From Drosophila miranda (Eukaryota; Arthropoda; Insecta; Diptera; Drosophilidae): a stretch of DNA of 64,000 nucleotides. The notes below the pieces were generated by a model that worked only from the letters and a program-made list of their open reading frames with translations, made no database searches and was not told where the DNA came from. Below, piece after piece: positions 24,644 to 36,629 of this stretch (position 1 is its first letter; the number at the start of each line of letters is the position of its first letter). The position numbers and the translations under genes were made by a program. The stretch covers positions 28,520,001 to 28,584,000 of the forward strand of contig NC_046675.1 in NCBI RefSeq assembly GCF_003369915.1. Direction: 5' to 3'.

Positions 24644-25461
24644 TTGAATTATAAATATAACATTTATTTTCGCATATAATTCATGGATAGGATAGAGGAT
24701 TTTGTGTTACAAAAATACGCACGCGCGTGCTATGCTGCCTGCCTGACGAGTGTGTGATGATCGGGGGTGATGGGCGGATCGGGGGTGGGTGACTGTGTGT
24801 GACTGGGGGATTCAGCTGAATGAAGCTTAAACTAAAATTTTGGTTAAATGGTAGCTGCTACAGGCTAAAAATTCTGATTTAAGAGTATAACTTAGGTCGG
24901 AAACAGATGGATTATGGAATCAGAAAACGTAACCAGACGATAACAAGAATCGATCCTAAGGAGGCAACAAAACAAGGTTTTAAAATCTTTAAACATGCTG
25001 CTGCTGTTGCTATTTTGCTTCGCGTTGCAGCTCACCAACAAATCAATCTAATTCCAATCGAAAGCGCTAGTACAAGTACAATATATATATATAGTATGTG
25101 GCTTTATGATGTAGCAGGAGGATCCATGGATTAGTGTAGGAAATAGTAAGTAGTAGTTGTAGTACGCGTTTATTAATTATTGTTAATTTTTACTTGTTAA
25201 CCTGCCTTTGAATCTACATCTGCTGCCCTTCTGCTGTTCTATATCTGTAGCATGTGTATGTGAATATATATGTATATCGGGTGCGGTGTGTGCATAAGCG
25301 CATATTTAAACTAATGTTAAATAATAAATGATTCATTTAATTGAAGACGGCCATCACGACGTCATCTTTTTTCTTCTCTCAATCTCTCTCTGTTCATGTT
25401 TTTTCTATAGCTATAGATCTCCATATATGTGTATCTGTGTGTGGAGTGTTGTATAATACTC
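24644..25461. other. Convergent 3' region, duplication copy 2
   Basis: Second copy of 14447-15264, with one or two base changes (for example GTTAATT to TTTAATT near 25188). It serves as 3'UTR for the intact msps on the minus strand. AATAAA is at 25323-25328 (plus) and 25169-25174 (minus). Confidence 0.6.
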
Positions 25462-28400
25462 CTATTGGGCGTGGCTCTCCTTCTTGATCTGTGCCAGCTT
25501 TGCCTGGATATGCTGCAAGCGATTTGGCGAGACATCGGGTTTCTGAAAGGGATTTTCATATTGATTGAATATAACTCCATAATACTGAACATCTCTGCCC
25601 CATGTCACCTCTCGTCGAATGAGCGAAGCCTTCTGGGAGCCCAAGCCCGAGTTTAAGCAGAGATTCTCATCGGCCACCTTATTGTCCATCATCACGCGCG
25701 AGCCATCGTCTGCGGTATGGCGCGTGGACATCATTTTTCCACTGACACTGACACCGACACCTACACCACCGCCCATCAAATACTGCAGTCGGTCCATCCA
25801 GAAGTCGGCATCACGCTCGCCGGCAGCATTCTGATTATGATTCAGATTCTGATGATTGGCATCTGTGAGATAAGAACGTGTAGCAGCTGTTGGGAGTGTC
25901 GAAATACAAGATACATGGCCACATTTTGTTATATGTTTTGGTTAGTATGGGATGGAGAGAATCGTTTGTGTTTTATGGCCTGCACGCTTACCCAAGCGAT
26001 TGTCCGGCGCCTGTCCAGCGGAGCCGGGCATTCCATTCTGACTGCGCTCGATTTCTGCCAGACCCTCCTCAATGTACTTGTGAAAAGTGGCGCTGGAGCC
26101 CTGCAGGAAGGAGCTCAGATCTATATCTGGATTTTGTTGCTAAAGAAAGGATGTTTCAATGAGTGAAAAACATCAATAAAGATCTCCTAGAATTTACCTT
26201 AAAATCGTATAGCTTCTGCAGTCCTTGCTGCTTGGTGTCTCTATCGGAGATAAGCTTAAAGATTTGCGATACTGTGTCATGGGTCTGATGCGAGATACGC
26301 TTCGAAGCAATCTCCTTGGCTCTTTGTGGTGAGGCACCCGTCCCTACCGAAGAGCCATCCTTTTGGAAATTCTACAGAAAAAAATATTCATCCCCATTAA
26401 ACGCATCTAACGAATAGCGATTGAGGGACCTTTTCTCACCTTCAGGATGCGTATCAAATACGTGTGCAACTCCGAGTGTGTGGGTATCTGATTGAGATGC
26501 TGCAGTATGGCATTGCCCTTCACCTTGGCCATGTTGTGGACAATCGTCTTGACTGTGCGCAGCGGCGTGTCCGATGGCCGGTTCTGCCACCAGGTGCTGG
26601 GCAGTGCCAGCATGAATTCGTGCGCCTCCAATATCACGTCATCGTAGTTTAGCTCATTGCTGCGCTCTGGCAGCATCTTGACGTTCCGCCAAATGCATTT
26701 CATCAGCAGATCCGTGAATTTGGGGAGTCCAGCCACCGGGCAGGTTTCACGCAGCAAACGGATGAGGGCACTAAAGAGCACAGCAGCGCCATTAATCGGG
26801 GTACATATAAGCAAGGGAAGGGTAGTCTTACCAATTTAAATTCGTGAAATTAACCTTTTCCAGCACTTTCAAACAGATGCCATTGATCACCTTGTTGTAC
26901 TGGCCGTCCTCGCCGTTGGCCAACTTGGGATCGGCCATCAAATGGAGCAGCGCAGACATGAGATGCTTGATGTAGGTCACGCCCAGTGTTTTGCCCAGAA
27001 TGTTGGCATGGAAAAACGTATACAAAATGGACAACAGCGGCTGGTACATCACCAAAGACTGCGCCGTTGGCTGCTGTGAAAGATGCTGCACACAAAAATA
27101 ACGCAAATATAAATAAAGGACCGGCAATAGGGAGCTCCTGGCAATGCTCACCTTCAGCTGTTCCAGCACGTTATGTATGAATATGTCCTCATAGTCGCGC
27201 AGGACGGCCTGCTTCTCGGGCGACTCAATGATGGCCGCCAGCTCGTTAATGGCCGCCCGAGCCTTCATGGTGTCCATGCTGCTGACAGCCTTGATCACCT
27301 TCACCAGCTGTGGATCATGCTTGGGCAGGACATCAGCCAGGCTGCGAAACAAAGGAACAAACCAATAAAAAAGGTTCCTAAAACTTAGATCTATGCTTCT
27401 ATTTACTTGGGAATATGGTTCTCCATGTGGTTCTGGTGCTGCTGTTGCTGGTTGCGCAAGGATCTGCGATAGGGCGAGATGCCGCTGGCCATGCTGGCAT
27501 TGGCTGAGGGGGACGTTGTGATGGTCTGGGGCATGTACTGCTGGCGTGAGATGAGGCGGTCGAACTTATCCTGTGGATAATAGACGCCTCCGTTAGTGGG
27601 TATTACCTTGATGGGCTCGTACAGCAGCGATATGTCCACGGACGGCAGCTCCTTGAATTTCATATCATCCACGCGCACCCAATCCTTCTCGATCTCAGCT
27701 ATCACCTGCGGGTCCAAGCCAAAGGGTCCACTGGGCCTTTGTTGTTGGGACTGCTGCTGCAAATGTTGCAGTTGCTGCTGCAACTGGAGCAGCTGTGAGG
27801 ACGGTGCCTGGTCGAAGGTGCTGCAAAGGATTCGAAACCAAATGTAAGCCGAGCTCTGGCAGGACACACCCACACACAAAACACACAGAAGCGACGATAA
27901 AACAAAAGCAAACAAAACTCAAACAATGACAAACAGAGCAAAGCAAAACAAATCACTAGACATTTAAAAGAAAGTATAAAAGAAAAGCCACTTTACGCCT
28001 GTCGAGTCAGAGGATTTAAATAGGCCGCCACATTCATGCTATTTCCCTCCATTTGGTTGCTCTCTCGCTGCTTGCTGATCCAATGGAAAATGAATGAATG
28101 AATGGTTAACGAAGAAATAATCAACGAAAAATCAAATAAGGATCCAAACTACTGCGAGGATGCCGCCCCAGAGGATGGAGAAACCAGTGTTTGAAAAGTA
28201 ACAGTCGGAGCAGGAAATGTTTTAAAGTTCTTCTCGCTGCTTCAACCTTGTTCTCGCTACAGCGAGTACAGAATTCTAACTAAAGTTTCTCTGACTACTG
28301 CAGGGACTTCTAATATTTTGAGAACAACGAAAATTAATGTAAGTTTTCAAACACTGATGGAAACTACTGGTTGGACGGCACATGGCTCAACATGGGGCTC

Positions 28401-31400
28401 CAGCAAAGATACAAAATTCTCTGATTTTTTTTGCTTTAATGTACATAAATATACTTCAGTCAATTAGCTCTGGAGACCCCTCCTCCTTTTGCCAGTAGTT
28501 TCCCATCCACAGAGAGCGTGCGAGACGACATTCAAGAAAACTCTATCCGAATATAACAATGATTCCTAGTTTTGGGTCTTACCCGTCACTTGTCGGCGGC
28601 AACTCATCCCCGTAGCCATTGCCCACCACAGCGTCCTCGATCTCGATGCTCTCCTGCTGCTGGAGGCGAGGCGGGGCTGCCACTTTGCCCCCACCGCTTG
28701 GCATTTCTGGGGGTGCAGTCGATGGCGGTTTGTATGTCTTTTTGGCCCGCTTGATGCGCTCATCCAGCATTGAGAGATCCTTTTCGTTAAGATGGTTAAG
28801 CTGCTTGTAGAGCTTCTCGCCTGTGAGGAAAAACACCTGCACCATGCAGTTGAGGGCCGCATTGCGCACAGAGTTGTCGCGGTCGGAGATCTGGCGAGAG
28901 ATGTCCTTGATGGAGGCATTCGAACAGATTCCCACCCCGTACGATTCGACCAGGAAGGTGAGTTCGTCTAGGCACTCGGTGCGCTGGCGGGCATTCTTTG
29001 ACTTGAGGCCATCCATAACGTAAGGGAAGATCTTGGAATAGGGATAGACCAACAGTACGTGACGCAGGACGCGACGCACGCCATTCCGTACAGTGTCCTT
29101 GGGATCACCAATCTACACACACAGAGAGCGAGAGAGAGAGAAGGGATATTGTAGGGATATTCTAGAGGAATCAAGCAATGGCTTACCTTGAGCAGCAAAT
29201 GAGGCACAAAGCTTGCGACCTCGTTCTCCCCGAGGATATATTCCACTTCGACGAGCATCTGGAAGACCTGCATCAGATAGTCGAGACCCTTGAGCAGGAC
29301 AGAAGGGTTCGTATCGTAGAAGCGCAGCGTCAGCCACTTGAGTATCAAATCCAGATTGCAGATCAAGGCCTTGCCATTGCTGGGCAAATCATCGCTCAAC
29401 TGTTCGATGACTTTCAAGTGATAGCTGGGGATCGGAAAGGGTACAAATTAGAGACAAATCCCCAAATGGGAGACCAGAAGAATCTCCTACCGAAAGTCAT
29501 CGTGGAACATATTGGCCATTAGAGCCTTGTTTACGCTCGCTGCCGTCATCTGTTCGCGCAACAGTTCGCTGAACTCCTCGCGGGGCGTGGTGAAGGTCCA
29601 CTTGAGGACACGCATCTTCTGCTCGTCGAGGAGTCGCTGGTTCTTGGCCGTATTGACAGCCAGCAGGGGCGACGTGTCTACATCTTCATCCTTCTTTCGC
29701 GATGTGACCGCCGCCTTCTCGCCTGCGACAGTGGCCCTGGCATTGGGCGCCTTCTGGGCTGCAGCCCCTCCAATGGTACCTCTTCCACGGACTGTCTTCT
29801 TGACGGAATCCTCGAGTATTGGCGCCTGCTGTTTGCCTTTGGGCAGCGGCTTGACGGGCAGATTGGGACGCGCCTTTTCGAGGGACGCCAGTATGGCCGC
29901 CTTCGAGGCGGGCTTCTGTTTGTCGAGGGCCCGGTTCATGGCCTCGAATCCCAGGTGAATCATTACCCCAAGGACCGCCTCGTTGGCGTTCTTTCGCACA
30001 TCCGCCGTTCGATCGCAGATGTGGGCATACAGCTGCGGTACCATGGAGTTCAGATCCTCCTTGGAAATCGTTTTGGGCGGTATTCCCGGCAGTTTATCCG
30101 CCAACCACGCCCACAGCTCCACCTTGAGAGCTGTTGAAGGGCCCTTGAGGGCATCGGCAATCATTTCGCTCTCGAAGAACTCCTTGTAGCCGCCCTTCTC
30201 GCCGAACGTATTGATGCAGCTGAGGGCGGCGGCCCGCACGAAATCCTTGCCATGGCCCAGGGCATGCAGGAAGCCCGGGAAGAGGGTGCGCACGTGGTTG
30301 CGGCACCCCGAGCCCATGGCGGTGGCCAGCTGCTCGCAGATGGAGAGCGTCGTCTGGGCAATCTTCGCATTCGAGTCCACGAGACGGTGGGCCAAGGCGG
30401 GGCCCAGGTCTCCGATAGATGGCTTGATGAGCCGCGCCTCCGAGATGATGGTCTGCAGCTTCGTCAGTCCCTCGTTACGAATCTTCCAGTCTTTGTCGGA
30501 CATTTCCTTGAGCAGCGCCTCCGTGATCTGCGGTGCAATGTCGACGCGTGGCAGCAGATCCGCCATGTTGCAGGCCATATCCTCATCCTGACCGCCAGCG
30601 TCGTCGTCGTCGTCGCCGCCATCTGGAGTGCCGGCACCGCCACCGCTCCCACGCTGTGCTCCACGCACTGGACGCGGCGGCTTCTCGCCCACATTCTTGT
30701 CGAACTCCGTCTGAATTTGTACCTTTAAGGCGGGCTTCTCGCCGTCGAAGAACATCATGAGGGACTGGCCAGTGTACATGGACATGGTGCCCACCAGGAG
30801 GATGGCGGCACCACGCACCGTGGGATTGGTGCTCTGCACGCCCTTGCGCACCTCCTCGATCAGCAGCTTCGGCTGCATCTGGAAGCCGAACTCCGTAATG
30901 GCCTTGGCCACCCAATTGAATGCCTCCGACTGCACTTTCGGGGACTTTTGCTCGAAGGCGAAGCCCAGGACCTTGCCCACAACGTACTCCAGCTTGGTGG
31001 CCTCCGCAAAGGCGGACAGGACATCGCCGGCGACTGGTCCGTTCTTGGCATCGGCCAGCTTCTCCGTGATCTCGTTGATCACATGATCCACGGTGATGGT
31101 GGTCAGGGGATAGGTCTCCGCGACGCTGCGTATAATGTCCAGCTTCAGTTTGAGCACTTGGAAGTTCATCTCCTTCAGGCCGGGCTTCCGACCGCTGACG
31201 GTGCGCACCAGCATCTGGGAGATGCCCGGCTGCTTGGCATCGTAGCTGGGGATCTCGCCCTGCAGCTGCTCCACGGCAGCCAGGCGCGTCTTCCAATTGG
31301 AGTCCACCAATCCACTGAGTATTTCGGCTGGCAGCATCTCCTCCGCCTTGTCCTGCACCTCCTCCGCGGGCATATCACGCTCGGTGGCCAGCGCCTTGGC

Positions 31401-33542
31401 ATTTGCTGCCTTGGAGGCAGCGGCAGCAGCCGGAGCTGCGGCTGCAGGATTCTTCTTGACTAACTTGCGTGCCCCCGAAGTGGCGGGTCGTGCCACTGCC
31501 TTTGGTGCCGCACTGCCTGCCGTGGGTCTGGCTGCTCCCCCAGCCTTCGTTTGCGGGGCAGAGGCTGGACGCGTCTCTTTTTTGGGGCCGACAATCTTCA
31601 CCTTGATCTCTGCCTTTTCGTAGCACTCCTTGATTTTGCTCATCTTGAGGGGATCCACATCGGCCAGCAGTGGCTCCAGCGTCTTTTCGCCCACCAGCTT
31701 CATGAGGGTGCCCAGGGCCTCGGCGCTGCTGTCGCGCACCGTGGGATCCGGTTCATTAAGGGTCTTTACAAGATTGGTGGCTATCAGCTTGAGCAGCTTC
31801 TTGTTCAGGGCCGTGGGCTGGGTGCGGCACAGGGCGCGGGCCAGGAAGAGAGCCGTCTCAGACTTGACGGTCGGATTCTTGTTGGCCAGGGACTCCACAA
31901 TGGCCTCCTGCTGGGCCTCCAGCGATGTGGACATGTAAATGGCATCCATGGCCTCACGCAGAGCAGCCACCACATTGGGTTTTTTCTCTTTGAACTTTTC
32001 CAGCAGCGACGGCACACAGCCCTGCGAATGAAGAGGGTTTCCCCCGATTAGAATGGTTGATAACCCTCGAAACTCGCAACACTCACCGATGCATAGTTGG
32101 AGAAGCGTTTGACCAATCCTTTGGCCAACATGGCCACGCACTTGCCAGCCAGGGCCACCAGTACCACATTGGAATCCTTGGTAATCACTTTCCTCAGGGC
32201 GTTCACCAGAGTCCCATACTCGCCGCTCTCCAGCTTCGGATGATCTGTGAGCAGTTTCTCCAAAGCCTCTAGAGCCTCCTTCCTGAGAGTCCACTTCTTC
32301 TCCTCGAGTTTCTCGTAAAAGTCCTTGGGCATCTTGGATAGTATGTCCACAGGATCAAGCAGATCCATGGGGTCCATTTCTTCAGTCCCAGCATCTCCAT
32401 CCTCTTCTGTAAGGGGGATATCGATAGGGGATTAGAAGGGGGATTGCCTACTTTATTCCCCTGCAGAATATGCAGCGCAGTAATTATACACATACCAACG
32501 TTTTTGGGTGTCATTTTTGTTTAAATGAAAACAAAGAATTCAAAAGTGTTAGACATAAAAAACGAACAAAAGGTAGTCAAAAATTCGGTGAAAATTAAAC
32601 ATTAAACATTTTTTAAAGTATTTTTCTTGGAAAACGACCAGAGCCAGAGAAATACAGAGAACAAATGGAAACAAAACGGACAAAACGTAGCAGCATATTC
32701 TAAATGGCATCATTACCATTGTACACATCGTCGCTGGCCGCAGTCTCTGCAATCTTTGCCTGCTTCTCCTGCTGTGACTTAAGATATCTGAAATAAAGAC
32801 ACACAAAAATTATACGAATATTCAATGGTAAGGGGTTTCCATAATTCTCTAACCTGGAGGGCTCTGCCCGTTCCCCCTTGAGCTTCTCAAATTCATCTTC
32901 CAGCTCTTTGAGTGTCACCTGCGGCAAGGTGGCGATCTGTGCCTTCATGGCGGCCCCGATCCAGCGATAGATCTCCACCGCCAGCTGCTTGCCTTCGTCG
33001 CGCACCGCCTTGTCGCGTTCGGACATGAGGGGAGCGAGCTTTTTGATCAGCGGCTTGACGCCCACAACTTTGCTGCCAAACTCTCGCAGAGCCAATGTGA
33101 CGGCTGCCACGCAGGCCGACACAATCTTGGGGTTCTTGTGGTCCATGCCCTTGACCAGCTCTTCGACGACAGCCTCCTGCTTCTCAATCTCCACGTACAT
33201 GAGCGTGACCAGAACCGAGAGCTCCTTGGTCTTGGTCTTCGGTGCGGCAATGCATTTCTGGACAATGCCCGACATCACATCGCCGACGGTGCGACCGGCG
33301 AGGCCGCTGTTCTCCACAAATATAAGCGCCGCCTCGAGACCCTTCTCCTGGGCCAAAGCATTCGAGTCCACAACCATTTTCTTGATGAGTCCCGCAAACT
33401 TGGACCATTCCGGTGACTTTTCGTCGTCCAGTTCGCGGAAGAGCTTGGCCGCCTCCTCGTAGCCATCGACGCGGGCCTTCCACAGCTTGTGCACGCATCG
33501 CTCTTCCACCGGCAGCTTCTTGTATTCCGTATCCTCGGCCAT
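25462..33542 (-). CDS. msps: Mini spindles, XMAP215/Dis1-family microtubule polymerase (intact copy)
   Basis: Fourteen exons: 32854-33542, 32717-32787, 32087-32406, 29491-32021, 29187-29424, 28583-29112, 27407-27820, 27152-27341, 26832-27085, 26440-26770, 26198-26371, 25992-26139, 25609-25862 and 25462-25542. They total 2074 codons, about the length I recall for D. melanogaster Msps. Five TOG (HEAT-like) domains can be traced: TOG1 at about 1-230 (CVHKLWKARVDGYEEA), TOG2 at about 265-500 ([17 protein letters not shown]), TOG3 at about 590-830 (LVDSNWKTRLAAVEQLQ), TOG4 at about 870-1110 (MSDKDWKIRNEGLTKL) and TOG5 at about 1140-1400. Basic/Ala-rich linkers lie between them, and a C-terminal domain containing TWWQNRPSDTP follows. 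The family adds tubulin at plus ends; Msps acts at centrosomes and spindles with D-TACC. The start at 33542 follows GACCCCACATC and matches the conserved MAEDTEYKKLPVEER. Confidence 0.95.
27997..28074 (-). CDS. msps: In-frame 26-residue cassette exon of msps
   Basis: Between exons 6 and 7, a 78-nt segment with acceptor GGATCAG and donor GTAAAG reads GKQRESNQMEGNSMNVAA then YLNPLTRQ and returns in phase. Including it inserts 26 residues between TOG5 and the Gln-rich linker. Support is splice signals, phase and an open frame only. Confidence 0.5.
32496..32514 (-). CDS. msps: Alternative first coding exon of msps (MTPKNV)
   Basis: This 19-nt coding segment starts with ATG after TTTAAACAAAA (good fly start context) and ends at a GTATGT donor in phase 1. 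It joins exon 3 at [10 protein letters not shown] in frame. It would give an msps isoform without TOG1 from an internal promoter in the intron 32407-32716. Inferred from phase and context. Confidence 0.45.
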
Positions 33543-34301
33543 GATGTGGGGTCGGTCTGCCTGGGTTTTCTTCTCAGTGATTTATTTGGAAACCTTGTGT
33601 CTCAATGAGCAATCTATCGATTAAAGCAGAGAATAACGAAATGTAACACAGCGTTCTAAAATCAACTCCAAATCCCAATGAAGCAGAACTTGTCGGGTGT
33701 CAGGAGCAATCAAAGCTAATGTTTTAAAATTGAGCTTAATTGTGGATGAAAACTTGGGGCCGGCCAAAGGAATGGAATGTATCATCCGGAGCATCCGTTA
33801 CGCCTGAGCGACTGCACCTCCGGCTGCGGCAGCGGCTGCGACTGTGGCGACGGCGGAGAAGCGACAACATTTAAATGGGTCGGACATCAGGCCGGTCCAT
33901 ATTTAGAAGCTGCCTTTTTTTTGCCTCAGAAATAGAATTGGGCGTGCAAATTAGTTTTTGGGCAAAGTTCATGCCGCCGCCGCCGCCGCTTCTTGGGCTT
34001 GTCTCCAGACGATGACGAGGCACCAGGACGGTTAGCGATGGCTGAGGCATGAGTTCATCGACCAAAAAACAGACAATGAAGCAGCGTAGGTAGGGTTTCC
34101 AGTGCACCAACAGGACATAAATCAGGCATATGTATATCATCCCTTCCACACGCAAGCTCCTGTTTGCGTCAACGTCAAAGTATATTGGATATAAGGTAAG
34201 GCAGAGTCCTCGAGAATGGCCTCCTCTAGAACGGGACTTCCTTACCTTATCTATGACGTTTCAGTAGAGTAGAGCATTCCACAAGTCGGCTATGACCTCG
34301 C
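33543..34301 (-). other. msps 5' region, proximal part
   Basis: An acceptor-like site (ACCCAG or ACTGAG on the minus strand near 33565-33580) lies just upstream of the ATG, so the 5'UTR is probably spliced. The rest is non-coding, with short GCC/GCG-rich repeats near 33800-33860 and 33970-33990. No gene recognised. Confidence 0.5.
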
Positions 34302-34973
34302 CAAAGCGCGTCTCTCTCACTCTCCCTTTCTCACGAAAACAAACACACACACAGACACACCAACACTCACTGACGCGCAGCCGCACTCGAATTAACGGAT
34401 CAATTGTAACAACAAATGTTTGCCTCTCAGGGCTGTGCGTCAACAAAATGCCGTCGTTTACCGTTTGTTCCTTCCACTAGCTCATTGGACAGATATTAAT
34501 TTTCAGTAAATGCAATTTGATAGCTGTAAAAGCGCAGCAGAGTGTCGTAAGACGTAATTCACGCCACCAAAGCGGCAACCGCAAGCGACGCCTACAGATG
34601 TAGCTGCAACAGAAGCAGCAGGCTGCAGCATCAGCAGCTGCCGGACCGGAATACAACAAAGCCTAAAACATACCGATGCACTCAAGTGCATTCCTTGGGA
34701 CTCACCATCAGCGTGGAATTCCTTGGCAAATAGGGCTGAGGGGAGGGCAAAATGCTGCGCAATGCAATAACTTCGATTTTTCACAGGCAAAGCACAAACA
34801 CACTTGCAGAGCACACTCTCTAAACATTCACGACGCACAAGCCAACCAGGCGCTTTTGTGGCAGCAGCTATAATAAATAATAATTAAAATCCAAACGAAG
34901 GTCTTGCACACTTGCTGCCACGCTTCGCCACAAACAATTCACTTGAAATTTAAAGTTTTAAACAAATAATACA
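34302..34973. repeat. 672-bp tandem duplication, unit A
   Basis: Repeated at 35067-35738 with an offset of 765; about eight single-base differences were counted by eye. On the minus strand it holds an exon-like segment ending GCTGATG before a GTGAGT donor (near 34705), so it may be a 5'UTR exon of msps. Short open frames are present on both strands but I recognise nothing in them. Confidence 0.85.
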
Positions 34974-35066
34974 TGCATCGAGCATCGATGTTTTTTTTTC
35001 CGATGTTTACCGATGTTTTCCGGTGTTTTTGATGGTACCGATGTTGAGCAATGCATCGATGTTTTG
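34974..35066. promoter_or_regulatory. Spacer with repeated CGATGTTT / ATCGATG motifs
   Basis: A 93-bp spacer between the two 672-bp units with about seven CGATG cores, two of them in CATCGATG. Clusters of this kind resemble DREF/BEAF-type elements of fly housekeeping promoters, although the exact TATCGATA site is absent. Confidence 0.45.
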
Positions 35067-35738
35067 CAAAGCGCGTCTCTCTCACTCTCCCTTTTTCACG
35101 CAAGCAAACACACACACAGATACACCAACACTCACTGACGCGCAGCCGCATTCGAATTAACGGATCAATTGTAACAACAAATGTTTGCCTTTCAGGGCTG
35201 TGCGTCAACAAAATGCCGTCGTTTACCGTTTGTTCCTTCCACTAGCTCATTGGACAGATATTAATTTTCAGTAAATGCAATTTGATAGCTGTAAAAGCGC
35301 AGCAGAGTGTCGTAAGACGTAATTCACGCCACCAAAGCGGCAACCGCAAGCGACGCCTACAGATGTAGCTGCAACAGAAGCAGCAGGCTGCAGCATCAGC
35401 AGCTGCCGGACCGGAATACAACAAAGCCTAAAACATACCGATGCACTCAAGTGCATTCCTTGGGACTCACCATCAGCGTGGAATTCCTTGCCAAATAGCG
35501 CTGAGGGGAGGGCAAAATGCTGCGCAATGCAATAACTTCGATTTTTCACAGGCAAAGCACAAACACACTTGCAGAGCACACTCTCTAAACATTCACGACG
35601 CACAAGCCAACCAGGCGCTTTTGTGGCAGCAGCTATAATAAATAATAATTAAAATCCAAACGAAGGTCTTGCACACTTGCTGCCACGCTTCGCCACAAAC
35701 AATTCACTTGAAATTTAAAGTTTTAAACAAATAATACA
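35067..35738. repeat. 672-bp tandem duplication, unit B
   Basis: Second unit, about 1 % different from unit A, hence probably older than the 10.2-kb duplication. It is the unit next to the Motif 1 promoter element, so it is the likelier original 5' exon region. Confidence 0.85.
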
Positions 35739-35764
35739 ATATTAAAAGCAGCGACCCGTCGCTC

Positions 35765-35774
35765 GCAGTGTGAC
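35765..35774 (-). promoter_or_regulatory. Motif 1 (M1BP) core-promoter element
   Basis: CAGTGTGACC on plus reads GGTCACACTG on minus, matching the fly housekeeping Motif 1. Orientation and position upstream of unit B suit a start site for msps, some 2.2 kb before its ATG. The neighbouring AAATATACCAT repeats are common near fly promoters. Confidence 0.6.
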
Positions 35775-35885
35775 CGCGCCGAAATATAAAATATACCATC
35801 TCATTTTAAAAATATACCATAAATATACTGACGAGCTAAAGTTATATATTGCATATTCCCCGTTTTTGATATTCCGTGGATTATT

Positions 35886-36475
35886 ACTAACTATATAGAA
35901 CATTTATTCATGCCCACATAACTTTATCCGATTAATGAATCAATTTTCTACTTAACTGGCTAGTTTTTAGTCCTTGCTTTTATTGTATTTTGGCTAAAAC
36001 GAAGCATAGACAAAAAAATGAAAAAAAAAAACAGTCGCAATGTTGCTGGTATTTTACGACATGATGCGCGCATAGACCTTTGTATACCCTATTTCGTTAA
36101 TTTTATATGAAGATTAAACGTAATTTATAAAGAATTTTTCTGTAATTGATATTCTTTAGACATATTCAAGTACATTATTAGTATCTTGTATATATTTATC
36201 TCGATCCTGATACCTACGGAGACTGGGATGACAACTATTTCACAGTCCTATAATATCCTTTTCCCCAGGGTATGAGAATTAATGTTGCCGGGAATCATTG
36301 TTGTCAACCGGTTATTACGACTAATTCCTGGTTATTCTTTCTTCCGTCGAATCAGACTAACTATATAGAACATTTAGCCATGCCCACATAGTTTTATCCG
36401 ATTAATGAATCTATTTTCTACTTGACTGGCCTATTCTAAATACTTGCTTTTATTGGATTTTGCGTAAAAAAAGGT
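35886..36475. repeat. Diverged direct-repeat pair, offset 470
   Basis: Segments beginning ACTAACTATATAGAACATTTA occur at about 35886-36005 and 36356-36475, about 85-90 % alike by eye. They contain ATGCCCACATA and TTTTATCCGATTAATGAATC. The 350 bp between are AT-rich, with no gene. Confidence 0.7.
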
Positions 36476-36629
36476 TTTAGCGAAAAAGGTCAAACAAAAA
36501 AAAACGTATGAGAAAAATCGTTCCTATTGTTTTCTGCAAAAACATAACGATACTTTTGTGCGATACACATAACGCCAGGGCGCGAGAATCGATACAAGAA
36601 AATGCTTTGAACACCAAATTGATTAATCA

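Larger units (their letters stand above)
22369..32605. repeat. 10.2-kb direct tandem duplication, copy 2
   Basis: Copy 2 (10,237 bp) contains a 5'-truncated NWD fragment and the msps body that is continuous with the msps N-terminal exons at 32717-33542. About 24 single-base differences from copy 1 were counted by eye. Because each breakpoint cuts a different gene, one intact version of each gene is retained: NWD through copy 1 and msps through copy 2. Confidence 0.95.

Noticed and set aside
34503..34838. Minus-strand frame of 111 codons repeated at 35268-35603
   Set aside because: Its near-identity comes from the 672-bp duplication, not selection; no recognisable protein, and base changes do not favour silent sites.
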